Assembly (NCBI RefSeq): GCF_900187615.1
Contig: NZ_FYDO01000033.1
Span: 1 to 64,000 of the forward strand
Source of the DNA: Pseudomonas sp. Irchel s3f7
GTDB taxonomy: Bacteria; Pseudomonadota; Gammaproteobacteria; Pseudomonadales; Pseudomonadaceae
Direction of reading: 5' to 3'
DNA: 64,000 nt
A program made the translations under genes and the position numbers. Position 1 is the first letter of the stretch. Every line of letters begins with the position of its first letter. The notes beneath the pieces were generated by a model, which searched no databases, had not been told where the DNA came from, and saw nothing but the letters and a program-made list of their open reading frames with translations. Below are positions 1 to 8,915 of this stretch, one piece after another.

Positions 1-108
1 CAATGTTGGCCAGAAGCCAAAGATGGCTTCCTCGAATAGGCCTTATACATAGATGCAACCGGGTAGCAGTGTTTAAAAAGCAGGTAGACAGTGGGGGCGA
101 GTCCATAC

Positions 109-207
109 ATAGGAGCGAGCCTGCTCGTGATGGTCGTCAACGATAACGCGGGCTGTCTGGTTTCCCACGGTGGTCTTACGTCCCTCGCGAGCATGCTCGC
201 TCCTATA
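109..207. repeat. REP doublet upstream of the arginine operon
   Basis: Two inverted copies of the Pseudomonas REP core face each other: AGGAGCGAGCCTGCTCG near 111-127 and CGAGCATGCTCGCTCCTAT near 188-206. The spacer carries no convincing gene. The same core recurs at 11.7-12.5 kb and 23.5 kb. I see no gene in the rest of 1-324. Confidence 0.8.
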
Positions 208-435
208 GGGGGTTGTGGGAGGGAAGGACCGCGTGTCACCAGTTGTTCGAAGTTGTAACGGCGCCTGCGCTCCATGCGCGCCATTTTTAAAATAATTCAA
301 TAAAACCAATGTGTTATAGATTTTTTGAGCCTGTTACAGCTCATCTCTTCACCGATTGCCGCCTTACTGAACACTCGTTTAGTATGGCCTCAAGTCGCAT
401 CACCTCAGACCAATCAAAATAATTCGAGGATCCCC

Positions 436-1227
436 ATGACTACTCAATCGTCGCTGCTCAGCCAGGTCGAAGCAGGCGTTGCCTGGATCACCCTTAATCG
501 AACTGCCCAGCGCAACGCGCTCGATATTCCGACCCTGAAAAACCTTCACGCGCTGCTCGATGGTTTCAACGCCGACCCGGCCGTTCGCGTAGTCGTGTTG
601 ACCGGCAGCGGCCGCAGCTTCTGCGCCGGCGCCGACCTTGATGAATGGGCCGACGCCGAAGCCCGTGGCGCGCTGGAAACCTACGGCTGGACCGAAACCG
701 CCCACGCTCTGATGACCCGCCTGCACAGCCTGGAAAAACCGACCATCGCCGCCATCAACGGCACCGCCGTCGGCGCCGGGATGGACCTGACCCTGTGCTG
801 CGACCTGCGCATCGCCGGGCAATCGGCACGCTTCAAGGCCGGCTACACCAGCATGGCCTACTCGCCAGACGCCGGTGCCAGTTGGCACCTGCCGCGTTTG
901 ATCGGCAGCGAACAGGCCAAGCGCCTGCTGTTCCTCGATGAATTGTGGGGCGCCGACCGTGCCTTGAATGCCGGACTGGTGAGCGAGGTCTGTGCCGACG
1001 ATCAACTGCTGACGGTCACCAGCGAACTCGCCGCACGCCTGGCCAGCGGCCCGACCTTCGCCTTCGCCCAGACCAAAAAGCTCATGCGTGAAGGCGCCGA
1101 ACGCAGCCTGCCGGAACAACTGCAAGCCGAGCTCGCCGCCGGCCTGCTCTGCGGTCGCAGCGAAGACGGCACCGAAGCCCTGCGCGCCGCCATGGAAAAA
1201 CGCCCGGCACGCTTCATCGGCCGCTGA
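436..1227 (+). CDS. enoyl-CoA hydratase/isomerase (crotonase) family protein, PaaG-like
   Basis: About 263 residues of crotonase fold, the usual length. The oxyanion-hole segment SGRSFCAGADLDEW is clear, as is a second helix segment GTAVGAGMDLTLCCDLRIAG. The two Glu residues of classical enoyl-CoA hydratases are not where expected: the first position reads GMD and the second lies in FKAGYTSMAYSPDAGASW. The SPDAG segment resembles the PDSG segment that carries the catalytic Asp in PaaG-type isomerases, so isomerase or atypical hydratase chemistry is likely. I chose ATG 436 because GAGGA lies just upstream and the crotonase domain starts about 10 residues later; the open frame extends back to a TTG at 325. 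It is the first gene of the six-gene aru-type operon. The substrate is inferred only from context. Confidence 0.85.
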   Translation: MTTQSSLLSQVEAGVAWITLNRTAQRNALDIPTLKNLHALLDGFNADPAVRVVVLTGSGRSFCAGADLDEWADAEARGALETYGWTETAHALMTRLHSLEKPTIAAINGTAVGAGMDLTLCCDLRIAGQSARFKAGYTSMAYSPDAGASWHLPRLIGSEQAKRLLFLDELWGADRALNAGLVSEVCADDQLLTVTSELAARLASGPTFAFAQTKKLMREGAERSLPEQLQAELAAGLLCGRSEDGTEALRAAMEKRPARFIGR

Positions 1228-1233
1228 CACGAC

Positions 1234-1262
1234 CTGTAGGAGCTGGCTTGCCAGCGATCGCC
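1234..1262. repeat. single REP-like element
   Basis: TGTAGGAGCTGGCTTGCCAGCGATCG is a variant REP half-element in the 81-bp gap between the crotonase and acyl-CoA dehydrogenase genes. It contains the short inverted repeat GCTGGC/GCCAGC. It may stabilise or separate the two parts of the operon transcript. Confidence 0.6.
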
Positions 1263-1308
1263 TTCAGCCTCGCACACCATTCTTTGTGAACGAACAACAG
1301 GTAGCAGC

Positions 1309-2469
1309 ATGAATTTCCAACTGACCCAAGAACAAGAAATGTTGGTGGACTCGGTACGCAGCTTCGTCGAGAAGGAACTGCTGCCTTACGAAGAAGAAGT
1401 CGACCGTGCCGACGAGGTTTCCCCGGAACTGGCTGCACAGATTCGCGGCAAGGCCATCGCCGCCGGTTTCTATGCCTTCAACATGCCCGAAGAAGTGGGC
1501 GGTGGCGGTCTGGACTACCTGTCCCAGGCGCTGATCGAACGTGAGCTGTCCAAAGTTTCCTGGGCGCTGCACGTGTTCGTTGCGCGGCCATCGAAGATCC
1601 TCATGGCCTGCACCGGCGACCAGATCAACGACTACCTGTTGCCGTGCATCCAGGGTGAAAAAATCGACTGTTTCGCGCTGACCGAACCGGGTGCCGGCTC
1701 CGACGCCAACGCGATCAAAACCCGCGCCGTGCGTGAGGGCGACGACTTCATCCTCAACGGCAGCAAGCACTTCATCAGCCATGCCGGTCACGCTGACTTC
1801 GCCATTGTCTTTGCGGTGACTGACACCTACGAACACAACGGCAAAAAGCGCAATGCCGTGACCTCGTTCCTGGTCGACCGCAACACCCCAGGCATGACCA
1901 TTCGCCGTGGACCGAAGTGCGTGAGCAACCGTGGCTATCACACCTTCGAAATGTTCTTCGACGACTGCCGCGTGCCGGCCAGCAAAGTGCTGGGCGAAGT
2001 CGGCAAAGGTTGGGACGTGGCCAACGCTTGGTTGACCGCTGGACGGGTGATGGTCGCCGCCAACTGCGTCGGTCAGGCGCAACGTGCGTTGGACGTGTCG
2101 CTGCAATGGGCGGCGGATCGCAAGCAATTCGGCCAGCCGATTGGCACCTACCAAGGGGTGTCGTTCAAATTGGCCGACATGGCCACGCAAATCCGTGCCG
2201 CCGAACTGCTGACCCTGCACACCGCGTGGAAAATGGACCAAGGCACCATGACCGATGGCGAGGCCGGTATGGCCAAGCTGTTTGCCAGTGAAGTGCTGGG
2301 ACGCGCCGCCGATGAAGCGGTGCAGATTTTTGGCGGCATGGGCCTGATGGATGAAGGTCCGGTGGAGCGCATCTGGCGCAACGCACGGATCGAACGGATC
2401 TGGGAAGGTACCTCGGAAATCCAGCGCCACATCATTTCCCGTGAATTGCTGCGTCCGCTGCTGCGCTGA
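1309..2469 (+). CDS. acyl-CoA dehydrogenase family protein
   Basis: 386 residues, full length for the FAD-dependent acyl-CoA dehydrogenase family. The N-terminal helical domain is followed by the FAD-binding signature FALTEPGAGSDA (about residues 123-134). The C-terminal helical domain ends with IERIWEGTSEIQRHIISREL, where the Glu of WEGTSEIQ matches the catalytic base of this family. It would introduce a 2,3-double bond into an acyl-CoA and pass electrons to ETF. It lies 81 bp after the crotonase and 18 bp before the CoA synthetase start. Its place in an arginine-transaminase operon suggests a guanidinoacyl-CoA or related short acyl-CoA substrate; that is inference. Confidence 0.9.
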   Translation: MNFQLTQEQEMLVDSVRSFVEKELLPYEEEVDRADEVSPELAAQIRGKAIAAGFYAFNMPEEVGGGGLDYLSQALIERELSKVSWALHVFVARPSKILMACTGDQINDYLLPCIQGEKIDCFALTEPGAGSDANAIKTRAVREGDDFILNGSKHFISHAGHADFAIVFAVTDTYEHNGKKRNAVTSFLVDRNTPGMTIRRGPKCVSNRGYHTFEMFFDDCRVPASKVLGEVGKGWDVANAWLTAGRVMVAANCVGQAQRALDVSLQWAADRKQFGQPIGTYQGVSFKLADMATQIRAAELLTLHTAWKMDQGTMTDGEAGMAKLFASEVLGRAADEAVQIFGGMGLMDEGPVERIWRNARIERIWEGTSEIQRHIISRELLRPLLR

Positions 2470-2487
2470 TTGGCCCGGAGAACTCCC

Positions 2488-4587
2488 ATGTCGCAAACCA
2501 TACGTGACAACCTCAAACGCATGCTCGCGCCGCAACACGTGGCGTTTGTCGGCGGCCGCAGCATGGCGCGCGCACTCAAGCGCTGTGCCGAGGGCGGCTA
2601 CCAAGGGCAAATGTGGCTGGTCAATCCGCAGCACGACAACCTCGAAGGCGTGCCGTGCGTGCGCAGCATCGCGCAACTGCCGTGCGGGCCGGATGCGGTA
2701 TTTATCGCCACCAACCGCGAACTGACGCTCACCTGCGTCGCCGAACTGGCCGCCATTGGTGCAGGCGGTGCGATCTGCTACGCCTCGGGTTTCGCCGAAA
2801 CCGGCGCCGAGGGGCAGGCACTGCAACAAAAGCTGCTGGAAGCCGCCGGCGACATGGCCTTGCTCGGCCCCAACTGCTACGGCCTGCTCGACTACCTGCA
2901 CAGTTCCGCGCTGTGGCCGGTGGCCCATGGCGGCAAAGCGGTGGAGAAGGGCGTCGCGGTGCTGACCCAGAGCGGCAATTTCGCCTACAACCTGTCCATG
3001 AGCGACCGCTCGCTGCCGGTGGCCTACATGGCGTCGGTTGGCAATCAGGCGCAACTGGGCGTGGCCGAATTGATGGACGTGTTGCTCGACGAACCGCGCG
3101 TCACCGCCATCGGCCTGCATCTGGAAGGTCTGAAGAACGTGCCGGGTTTTGCCCGCGCCGCGCACAAGGCCCTGGAGAAGGGCATCCCGATCATCGCGCT
3201 GAAAACCGGCGTGTCGCAGATCGGTGCCGAACTGGCCCTGAGTCACACCAGCTCCTTGTCCGGCTCCGATGCGCTGTACGACGCACTGTTCGACCGTCTC
3301 GGCGTGATCCGTGTCAGCGGCCCGGTGAGTTTTGTCGAAACCCTGAAAGCGGCGGCGTGCGGCAACTTGCCGGCGGGCAATCGCCTGATCGCGCTGGCCT
3401 GTTCCGGTGGCGATGCGGGACTGATCGCAGATTACGCCGAACGCAATGAGCTGGACCTGCCGAAACTCGACAACGGCCAGGTCGGCGAACTCGCACAAGT
3501 GCTGCCGACCTACGCCAACCTGGTCAACCCGCTGGATTTCACCACGGCGATCTGGGGCGATGGCGAAGCCTTGAACCGCATGCTCGACAGCGCCCTGCGT
3601 ACCGAAGCGGACGCCGCAATGCTGGTGCTCGACTACCCGTCCGAGTTCACCGGCGAGCGCAAGGAATGCGACCTGCTGCTGGAGCTTTACTGCGCGGCAC
3701 TGCAACGCCACGGCAAGACCGGTTTTGTCACCTCGGCCTTCCCTGAATTGCTGCCGGTCCATGCCCGTGAGCGCCTGCATGCGCAAGGTGTGGCGGCGTT
3801 GCAAGGTGTTGAAGACGGCTTGGCAGCATGGGGTCGCATCGCGGGCTATCAGCGTAATCGTCAGGCGTTACTGGCCTTGGGCGAATCGACGTTGGTGCCG
3901 CTGTGCCCGCAAGCGCTGCACGGCGAAGGGCAATTGCTCAATGAATGGGATTCCAAACAGGCGTTAAAAGCCTTTGGCCTGCCAACGCCCAACGGCGTTC
4001 TGAGCTCGGTACTTAACGCGCCCAAAGACGCCGAATCGCTGGGCTATCCGCTGGTGTTGAAAGCGGTCAGCGCCCAATTGCCACACAAGACCGAGGCCGG
4101 TGCCGTGGCGCTGAACCTCAAGGACGGCGCCGCAATAAGCGCTGCGCTTGAAAAAATGACGGCCAGCATTGCCGCATACGCGCCGGGCATGCCGTTCGAT
4201 CAAGTGTTGCTGGAACCGATGGCCAAGCCGCCACTGGCTGAACTGATCGTCGGCATCAAACGCGAAGACGATTTTGGCCTGGCGTTGGTGATTGGCGCAG
4301 GCGGCATTCTGGTGGAACTGCTCAAGGACAGTCGCAGCCTGTTGCTGCCGACCACCGACGGCGCGATCCGCAATGCCGTGCTCAGCCTGCGCAGTGCGCC
4401 GTTGCTGCAAGGTTTCCGGGGTCGCGAATCTGCTGACCTGGACGCCTTGGTGATCGCCATCCGCGCAGTCGCCGACTACGCCTGCGAAAACGCCGCGCAC
4501 CTGCTGGAACTCGATGTGAACCCATTGTTGGTCGGTGCCCAGGGCACGACTGCGGTCGACGCGTTGATTCGCCTCGGCCATGCGTGA
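2488..4587 (+). CDS. acetate--CoA ligase (NDP-forming) family acyl-CoA synthetase
   Basis: About 699 residues fusing the alpha and beta parts of NDP-forming acyl-CoA synthetases: a CoA-binding Rossmann domain at the N-terminus (VAFVGGRSMA), succinyl-CoA-ligase-like domains with SHTSSLSGSD around residue 250, and a C-terminal ATP-grasp domain with YPLVLKAVSAQLPHKTEAGAV. ATG 2488 is chosen over the in-frame TTG at 2470 because CCCGGAGAACTCCC provides a ribosome site. It should make an acyl-CoA thioester from a carboxylate and ATP. The operon places it between acyl-CoA dehydrogenase and AruI, so 4-guanidinobutyrate is a reasonable but unproved substrate. The stop is followed within a few bases by the aruI start. 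Confidence 0.87.
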   Translation: MSQTIRDNLKRMLAPQHVAFVGGRSMARALKRCAEGGYQGQMWLVNPQHDNLEGVPCVRSIAQLPCGPDAVFIATNRELTLTCVAELAAIGAGGAICYASGFAETGAEGQALQQKLLEAAGDMALLGPNCYGLLDYLHSSALWPVAHGGKAVEKGVAVLTQSGNFAYNLSMSDRSLPVAYMASVGNQAQLGVAELMDVLLDEPRVTAIGLHLEGLKNVPGFARAAHKALEKGIPIIALKTGVSQIGAELALSHTSSLSGSDALYDALFDRLGVIRVSGPVSFVETLKAAACGNLPAGNRLIALACSGGDAGLIADYAERNELDLPKLDNGQVGELAQVLPTYANLVNPLDFTTAIWGDGEALNRMLDSALRTEADAAMLVLDYPSEFTGERKECDLLLELYCAALQRHGKTGFVTSAFPELLPVHARERLHAQGVAALQGVEDGLAAWGRIAGYQRNRQALLALGESTLVPLCPQALHGEGQLLNEWDSKQALKAFGLPTPNGVLSSVLNAPKDAESLGYPLVLKAVSAQLPHKTEAGAVALNLKDGAAISAALEKMTASIAAYAPGMPFDQVLLEPMAKPPLAELIVGIKREDDFGLALVIGAGGILVELLKDSRSLLLPTTDGAIRNAVLSLRSAPLLQGFRGRESADLDALVIAIRAVADYACENAAHLLELDVNPLLVGAQGTTAVDALIRLGHA

Positions 4588-4591
4588 GGAC

Positions 4592-6205
4592 ATGAATATG
4601 CAAAGCAAAACCTTGACCGGTGGCCAGGCGTTGGTGCGTCTGCTGGCCAATTACGGCGTCGATACCGTGTTCGGTATTCCCGGCGTGCACACCCTGGAGC
4701 TGTACCGCGGCTTACCCGGCAGCGGCATTCGCCACGTGCTGACCCGCCATGAACAGGGCGCCAGCTTCATGGCCGACGGCTATGCGCGGGTCAGCGGCAA
4801 GCCCGGCGTGTGCTTCATCATCACCGGCCCCGGCGTGACCAACGCCGCCACCGGCATTGGCCAGGCCTATGCCGATTCGATTCCGATGCTGGTGATTTCC
4901 AGCGTCAACCACAGCGCCAGCCTGGGCAAGGGCTGGGGCAGCCTGCACGAGTGTCAGGACCAGCGTGCGATGACCGCGCCGATCACCGCGTTCTCTGCCG
5001 TGGCGTTGACCGCTGAAGACCTGCCGGAACTGATCGCCCGTGCTTACGCGGTGTTCGACAGCGAGCGTCCGCGCCCGGTGCACATCTCGGTGCCGCTGGA
5101 CGTATTGTCGGCGCCGATTGCCCGTGACTGGAGCCATGAAGTGGTGCGTCGTCCGGGTCGCGGCCCGGCTTCTTCCACGGCACTGGATCAAGCCGTGGCC
5201 AAACTCAACGCTGCCAAACGCCCGATGATCATCGCCGGTGGTGGTGCGCTGAATGCGACTTCTGAACTGCAAGAAATCAGCACCCGTCTCGCCGCGCCAC
5301 TGTTCACCAGTGTCGCCGGCAAAGGCCTGATGTCACCGGATGCGCCGTTGAGCGCCGGTTCATCACTGTGCGTAGAACCCGGCTGGAACCTGATCGCCGA
5401 GGCCGATGTGGTGCTGGCGGTCGGCACCGAAATGGCCGACACCGATTACTGGCGCGAACGCCTGCCACTGAACGCCGAACTGCTGCGCGTCGACATCGAC
5501 CCGCGCAAGTTCAATGACTTCTACCCGTGTGCGGTTGCCTTGCACGGCGACGCACAACAAACCCTCAGTGGTCTGCTTGAGCGTCTGCCGTCCGAGGTAC
5601 GCGATGCCAGCGCTGCGATAGCCTCGGTCGCCGCTCTGCGTGAAGCGGTCAAGGCCAGCCATGGCCCGTTGCAGTCGATCCATCAATCGATTCTCGACCG
5701 TATCGCTGCCGAGCTGCCGGATAACGCGTTCATCAGCACCGACATGACCCAACTGGCCTACACCGGCAACTACGCCTTCGACAGCCTGGCCATCCGCAGC
5801 TGGTTGCACCCGACCGGCTACGGCACGTTGGGTTACGGCCTGCCGGCAGGCATCGGCGCCAAGTTTGGCGCACCGCAACGGCCGGGTCTGGTGCTGGTGG
5901 GCGACGGTGGTTTCCTCTACACCGCCCAGGAACTGGCCACGGCTGTCGAGGAGCTGGACAGCCCGCTGGTGGTGCTGCTGTGGAACAACGACGCGCTGGG
6001 GCAAATCCGCGACGACATGATCGGCCTGGATATCGAGCCCATTGGCGTACTGCCGCGCAACCCGGACTTTGCTGCCCTCGGCCGCGCTTTCGGTTGCACC
6101 GTGACCCAGCCACAAAGCCTCGCCGAGTTGCAAACCGACTTGCGCCACGGCTTCAAACGCAACGGCGTGACGCTGATTGAACTCAAGCATGCCTGTGCGC
6201 ATTGA
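4592..6205 (+). CDS. aruI: 5-guanidino-2-oxopentanoate (2-ketoarginine) decarboxylase, ThDP-dependent
   Basis: About 537 residues with the three-domain layout of the acetolactate synthase superfamily: N-terminal pyrimidine-binding domain (FGIPGVHTLELYRGLP, with the activating Glu in RHEQGASFMADGYAR), a central domain, and a C-terminal pyrophosphate domain with GDGGFLYTAQEL through VLLWNNDALGQI, the GDG-N27-NN thiamine motif. The N-terminal part closely resembles AruI of Pseudomonas aeruginosa as I remember it. AruI decarboxylates 2-ketoarginine to 4-guanidinobutyraldehyde. The next gene is AruH-like, which supports the call. ATG 4592 follows GAGGAC; ATG 4598 is also possible. The frame overlaps the end of the synthetase gene, indicating tight coupling. 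Confidence 0.86.
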   Translation: MNMQSKTLTGGQALVRLLANYGVDTVFGIPGVHTLELYRGLPGSGIRHVLTRHEQGASFMADGYARVSGKPGVCFIITGPGVTNAATGIGQAYADSIPMLVISSVNHSASLGKGWGSLHECQDQRAMTAPITAFSAVALTAEDLPELIARAYAVFDSERPRPVHISVPLDVLSAPIARDWSHEVVRRPGRGPASSTALDQAVAKLNAAKRPMIIAGGGALNATSELQEISTRLAAPLFTSVAGKGLMSPDAPLSAGSSLCVEPGWNLIAEADVVLAVGTEMADTDYWRERLPLNAELLRVDIDPRKFNDFYPCAVALHGDAQQTLSGLLERLPSEVRDASAAIASVAALREAVKASHGPLQSIHQSILDRIAAELPDNAFISTDMTQLAYTGNYAFDSLAIRSWLHPTGYGTLGYGLPAGIGAKFGAPQRPGLVLVGDGGFLYTAQELATAVEELDSPLVVLLWNNDALGQIRDDMIGLDIEPIGVLPRNPDFAALGRAFGCTVTQPQSLAELQTDLRHGFKRNGVTLIELKHACAH

Positions 6206-6229
6206 TCTGCATTTCAAGGGGATGAAGCC

Positions 6230-7420
6230 ATGCGCTTTTCCGATCTGACTCAACGAATCGCCGGTGACGGCGCCGCCGCGTGGGAGATTCACTACCGCGC
6301 CCTGGCGCTGCGTGAGCAAGGCGAAGACATTCTGCTGTTGTCCGTGGGCGATCCGGATTTCGACACGCCGCAGCCGATCGTGCAGGGCGCTATCGACAGC
6401 CTGCTGAATGGCAACACCCATTACGCCGAGGTGCGCGGCAAGCGCGCCCTGCGTGAAGCCATCGCCAAACGTCACCAGCAACGCAGCGGCCAAACCGTCT
6501 CGGCCGATCAGGTCACCGTGCTGGCCGGGGCGCAGTGCGCGCTGTTCAGCGTGGCCCAATGCGTGCTGAACCCGGGCGACGAAGTGATCGTCGCCGAGCC
6601 GATGTACGTCACCTACGAAGCGGTGTTCGGTGCTTGCGGCGCGGTGGTGGTGCCGGTGCCGGTGCGTTCGGAAAACGGTTTTCGCGTGCTGCCCGAGGAC
6701 GTCGCGGCGCGCATCACGCCACGGACCCGGGCGCTGGCCTTGAACAGCCCGCACAACCCGTCCGGCGCGAGCCTGCCGCGCAGCACGTGGCAATCCTTGG
6801 CCGAGCTGTGCATCGCCCACGACCTGTGGCTGATTTCCGATGAGGTCTACAGCGAACTGCTGTTTGAAGGCGAGCACATCAGCCCGGCGAGCCTGCCGGG
6901 TATGGCCGAGCGCACAGCGACCCTCAACAGCCTGTCGAAATCCCACGCCATGACCGGCTGGCGCGTCGGTTGGGTGGTGGCGCCGCCATCCCTGGCCGCG
7001 CATCTGGAAAACCTCGCGCTGTGCATGCTGTACGGCTCGCCGGATTTCATTCAGGACGCCGCCGTCATTGCGCTGGAAAACGACCTGCCGGAACTGAACA
7101 CCATGCGCGAAGCCTATCGCCAGCGCCGCGATCTGGTGTGCGACAGCCTGGCCGATTGCCCAGGCTTACGCGCCCTGAAACCCGATGGCGGAATGTTCGT
7201 GATGGTCGATATCCGCGAAACCGGGCTCAGTGCCCAAGCGTTTGCCGACCGCTTGCTGGATCGTCACGGCGTGTCGGTCCTGGCGGGCGAAGCCTTCGGG
7301 CCGAGCGCGGCGGGGCATATACGCCTTGGCCTGGTGGTCGGCGCCGAACCGCTGCGCGATGCCTGCCAGCGTATTGCCCGTTGTGCTGAAGAACTGATGG
7401 AGGCGTTGGTCGATGCTTGA
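6230..7420 (+). CDS. aruH: arginine--pyruvate transaminase (PLP class I/II aminotransferase)
   Basis: 396 residues with the fold-type I aminotransferase pattern: LSVGDPDFDTP near the N-terminus, AGAQCALFSVAQC around residue 100, NSPHNPSG for substrate binding, ISDEVYSELLF for the PLP Asp/Tyr, and SLSKSHAMTGWRVGW holding the Schiff-base Lys. With AruI immediately upstream and an aldehyde dehydrogenase overlapping its 3' end by 8 bp, it fits arginine:pyruvate transaminase, the first step of the arginine transaminase pathway giving 2-ketoarginine and alanine. A related broad-range aminotransferase cannot be excluded from sequence alone. Confidence 0.82.
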   Translation: MRFSDLTQRIAGDGAAAWEIHYRALALREQGEDILLLSVGDPDFDTPQPIVQGAIDSLLNGNTHYAEVRGKRALREAIAKRHQQRSGQTVSADQVTVLAGAQCALFSVAQCVLNPGDEVIVAEPMYVTYEAVFGACGAVVVPVPVRSENGFRVLPEDVAARITPRTRALALNSPHNPSGASLPRSTWQSLAELCIAHDLWLISDEVYSELLFEGEHISPASLPGMAERTATLNSLSKSHAMTGWRVGWVVAPPSLAAHLENLALCMLYGSPDFIQDAAVIALENDLPELNTMREAYRQRRDLVCDSLADCPGLRALKPDGGMFVMVDIRETGLSAQAFADRLLDRHGVSVLAGEAFGPSAAGHIRLGLVVGAEPLRDACQRIARCAEELMEALVDA

Positions 7421-8828
7421 TCACAAGGCACTGTTTATTAATGGCCGCTGGCAAAAACCGTCGGGGCAGGGTGTCGCCGAGGTGATCAACCCGGCCACCG
7501 AAGAAGTCTGCGGCAGTGTTCCGCTGGGGGACGAACTCGACGTCGAAAACGCCGTGGCGGCTGCACGTCGGGCGTTCGATTCATGGTCACGCACGCCGTC
7601 CAGCGAGCGGGCCGGCTACATCCGCGCTCTGGCCGATCAACTGCGCAAGCGCGCCGATGAGATGGCCGCAGTCATCACCACGGAACTGGGCATGCCGGTG
7701 CAATGGTGCCGCTCGGTGCAGGTCGACGGACCGATCGCTGGCCTTGAGCAATACGTCGAACTCGCCGGGTTGATGGACGAAGTGCGCGAAGTCGGTAACT
7801 CGCTGGTGATCCGCGAAGCGGTCGGTGTCTGCGCATTCATCAATCCGTGGAATTACCCGCTGCATCAGTTGATCGGCAAACTCGCGCCAGCACTCGCCGC
7901 CGGTTGCACGGTGGTGGTCAAGCCGAGCCAGGAAACGCCCCTGCACGCGTTCCTGCTGGCACAGATGATCGAAGACATCGGCCTGCCGGCCGGGGTTTTC
8001 AACCTGGTGAGCGGGCCGGGTTCGAAAGTCGGTGAAGCCTTGGCCAAACACCCGGACGTGGACATGGTGTCGTTTACCGGTTCGACCGGCGCAGGCGTGC
8101 GGGTTGCGCAAGCGGCGGCGCCTTCGGTCAAGCGTGTGTGCCTGGAACTGGGTGGCAAGTCGGCGCTGCTGATTGCCGAGGATGCGGACCTGGCTGCCGC
8201 TGTGCGCTACGGCGTGCAGGACGTGATGATCAACTCCGGCCAGACCTGCACGGCGTTGACCCGCATGCTGTTGCCGGCCAGTCGTTATGCCGAAGCCGTG
8301 GAACTGGCACTCGAAGAAACCCTCCGCTTGCGCATGGGCGATCCCCTCGACCCACACAGCTTTCTCGGGCCGATGTGCTCGGCCGGGCAAAAACGCACGG
8401 TGCTTGACTACATCAAGGTCGGCCAGGAGGAAGGTGCGCGGCTGCTGTGTGGCGGTGATGCCGCGCCTGCATTCGAGCGCGGCTTCTATGTCAGCCCGAC
8501 GCTGTTCGCCGACGTCGACAACCGCATGCGCATCGCCCAGGAAGAAATCTTCGGCCCGGTGCTGTGCCTGATTCCCTACAACGATGAGGCGCAAGCGGTC
8601 CAGATCGCCAACGACTCACCGTTCGGCTTGTCCAGCGGTGTCTGGGCCGGCAGCCCTGAGCGCGCCTTGCAACTGGGGCGTCAGCTGCGCGCCGGTCAGT
8701 GTTTCCTCAATGGTGCGGCGTTCAATTATCACGCGCCGTTCGGTGGCTACAAACAGTCGGGTAACGGGCGAGAATGGGGCGAGGAGGGGCTGAACGAGTT
8801 CGTCGAAGTGAAGGCGATTCAGGTGTGA
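7413..8828 (+). CDS. aldehyde dehydrogenase, probable 4-guanidinobutyraldehyde dehydrogenase
   Basis: 471 residues, typical for NAD(P)-dependent aldehyde dehydrogenases. Visible motifs are FINPWNYPLHQ, VVKPSQETPL, SFTGSTGAGVRV, LELGGKSALLI with the general-base Glu, and the catalytic Cys in NSGQTCTALTRML. It overlaps the end of aruH by 8 bp, so translation is probably coupled. In the known arginine transaminase pathway the AruI product, 4-guanidinobutyraldehyde, is oxidised by KauB. This protein is positioned to do that step, but I have not equated it with KauB. Confidence 0.87.
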   Translation: MLDHKALFINGRWQKPSGQGVAEVINPATEEVCGSVPLGDELDVENAVAAARRAFDSWSRTPSSERAGYIRALADQLRKRADEMAAVITTELGMPVQWCRSVQVDGPIAGLEQYVELAGLMDEVREVGNSLVIREAVGVCAFINPWNYPLHQLIGKLAPALAAGCTVVVKPSQETPLHAFLLAQMIEDIGLPAGVFNLVSGPGSKVGEALAKHPDVDMVSFTGSTGAGVRVAQAAAPSVKRVCLELGGKSALLIAEDADLAAAVRYGVQDVMINSGQTCTALTRMLLPASRYAEAVELALEETLRLRMGDPLDPHSFLGPMCSAGQKRTVLDYIKVGQEEGARLLCGGDAAPAFERGFYVSPTLFADVDNRMRIAQEEIFGPVLCLIPYNDEAQAVQIANDSPFGLSSGVWAGSPERALQLGRQLRAGQCFLNGAAFNYHAPFGGYKQSGNGREWGEEGLNEFVEVKAIQV

Positions 8829-8915
8829 CGGTTGTCGATTCAAACCGTTCATTACCCACGATATCGCTACTCCACACCTTCAACCGATACGCTGGAACAA
8901 TGCTAAGGAACCCCC

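Noticed and set aside
1264..3804. 846-codon open frame on the minus strand
   Set aside because: It lies antisense to the acyl-CoA dehydrogenase and CoA synthetase genes; its His/Gln/Arg-rich sequence matches no family and arises from their codon bias.
5363..7003. 546-codon minus-strand frame
   Set aside because: Antisense to aruI and aruH, whose motifs are complete; composition is a codon-bias artefact.
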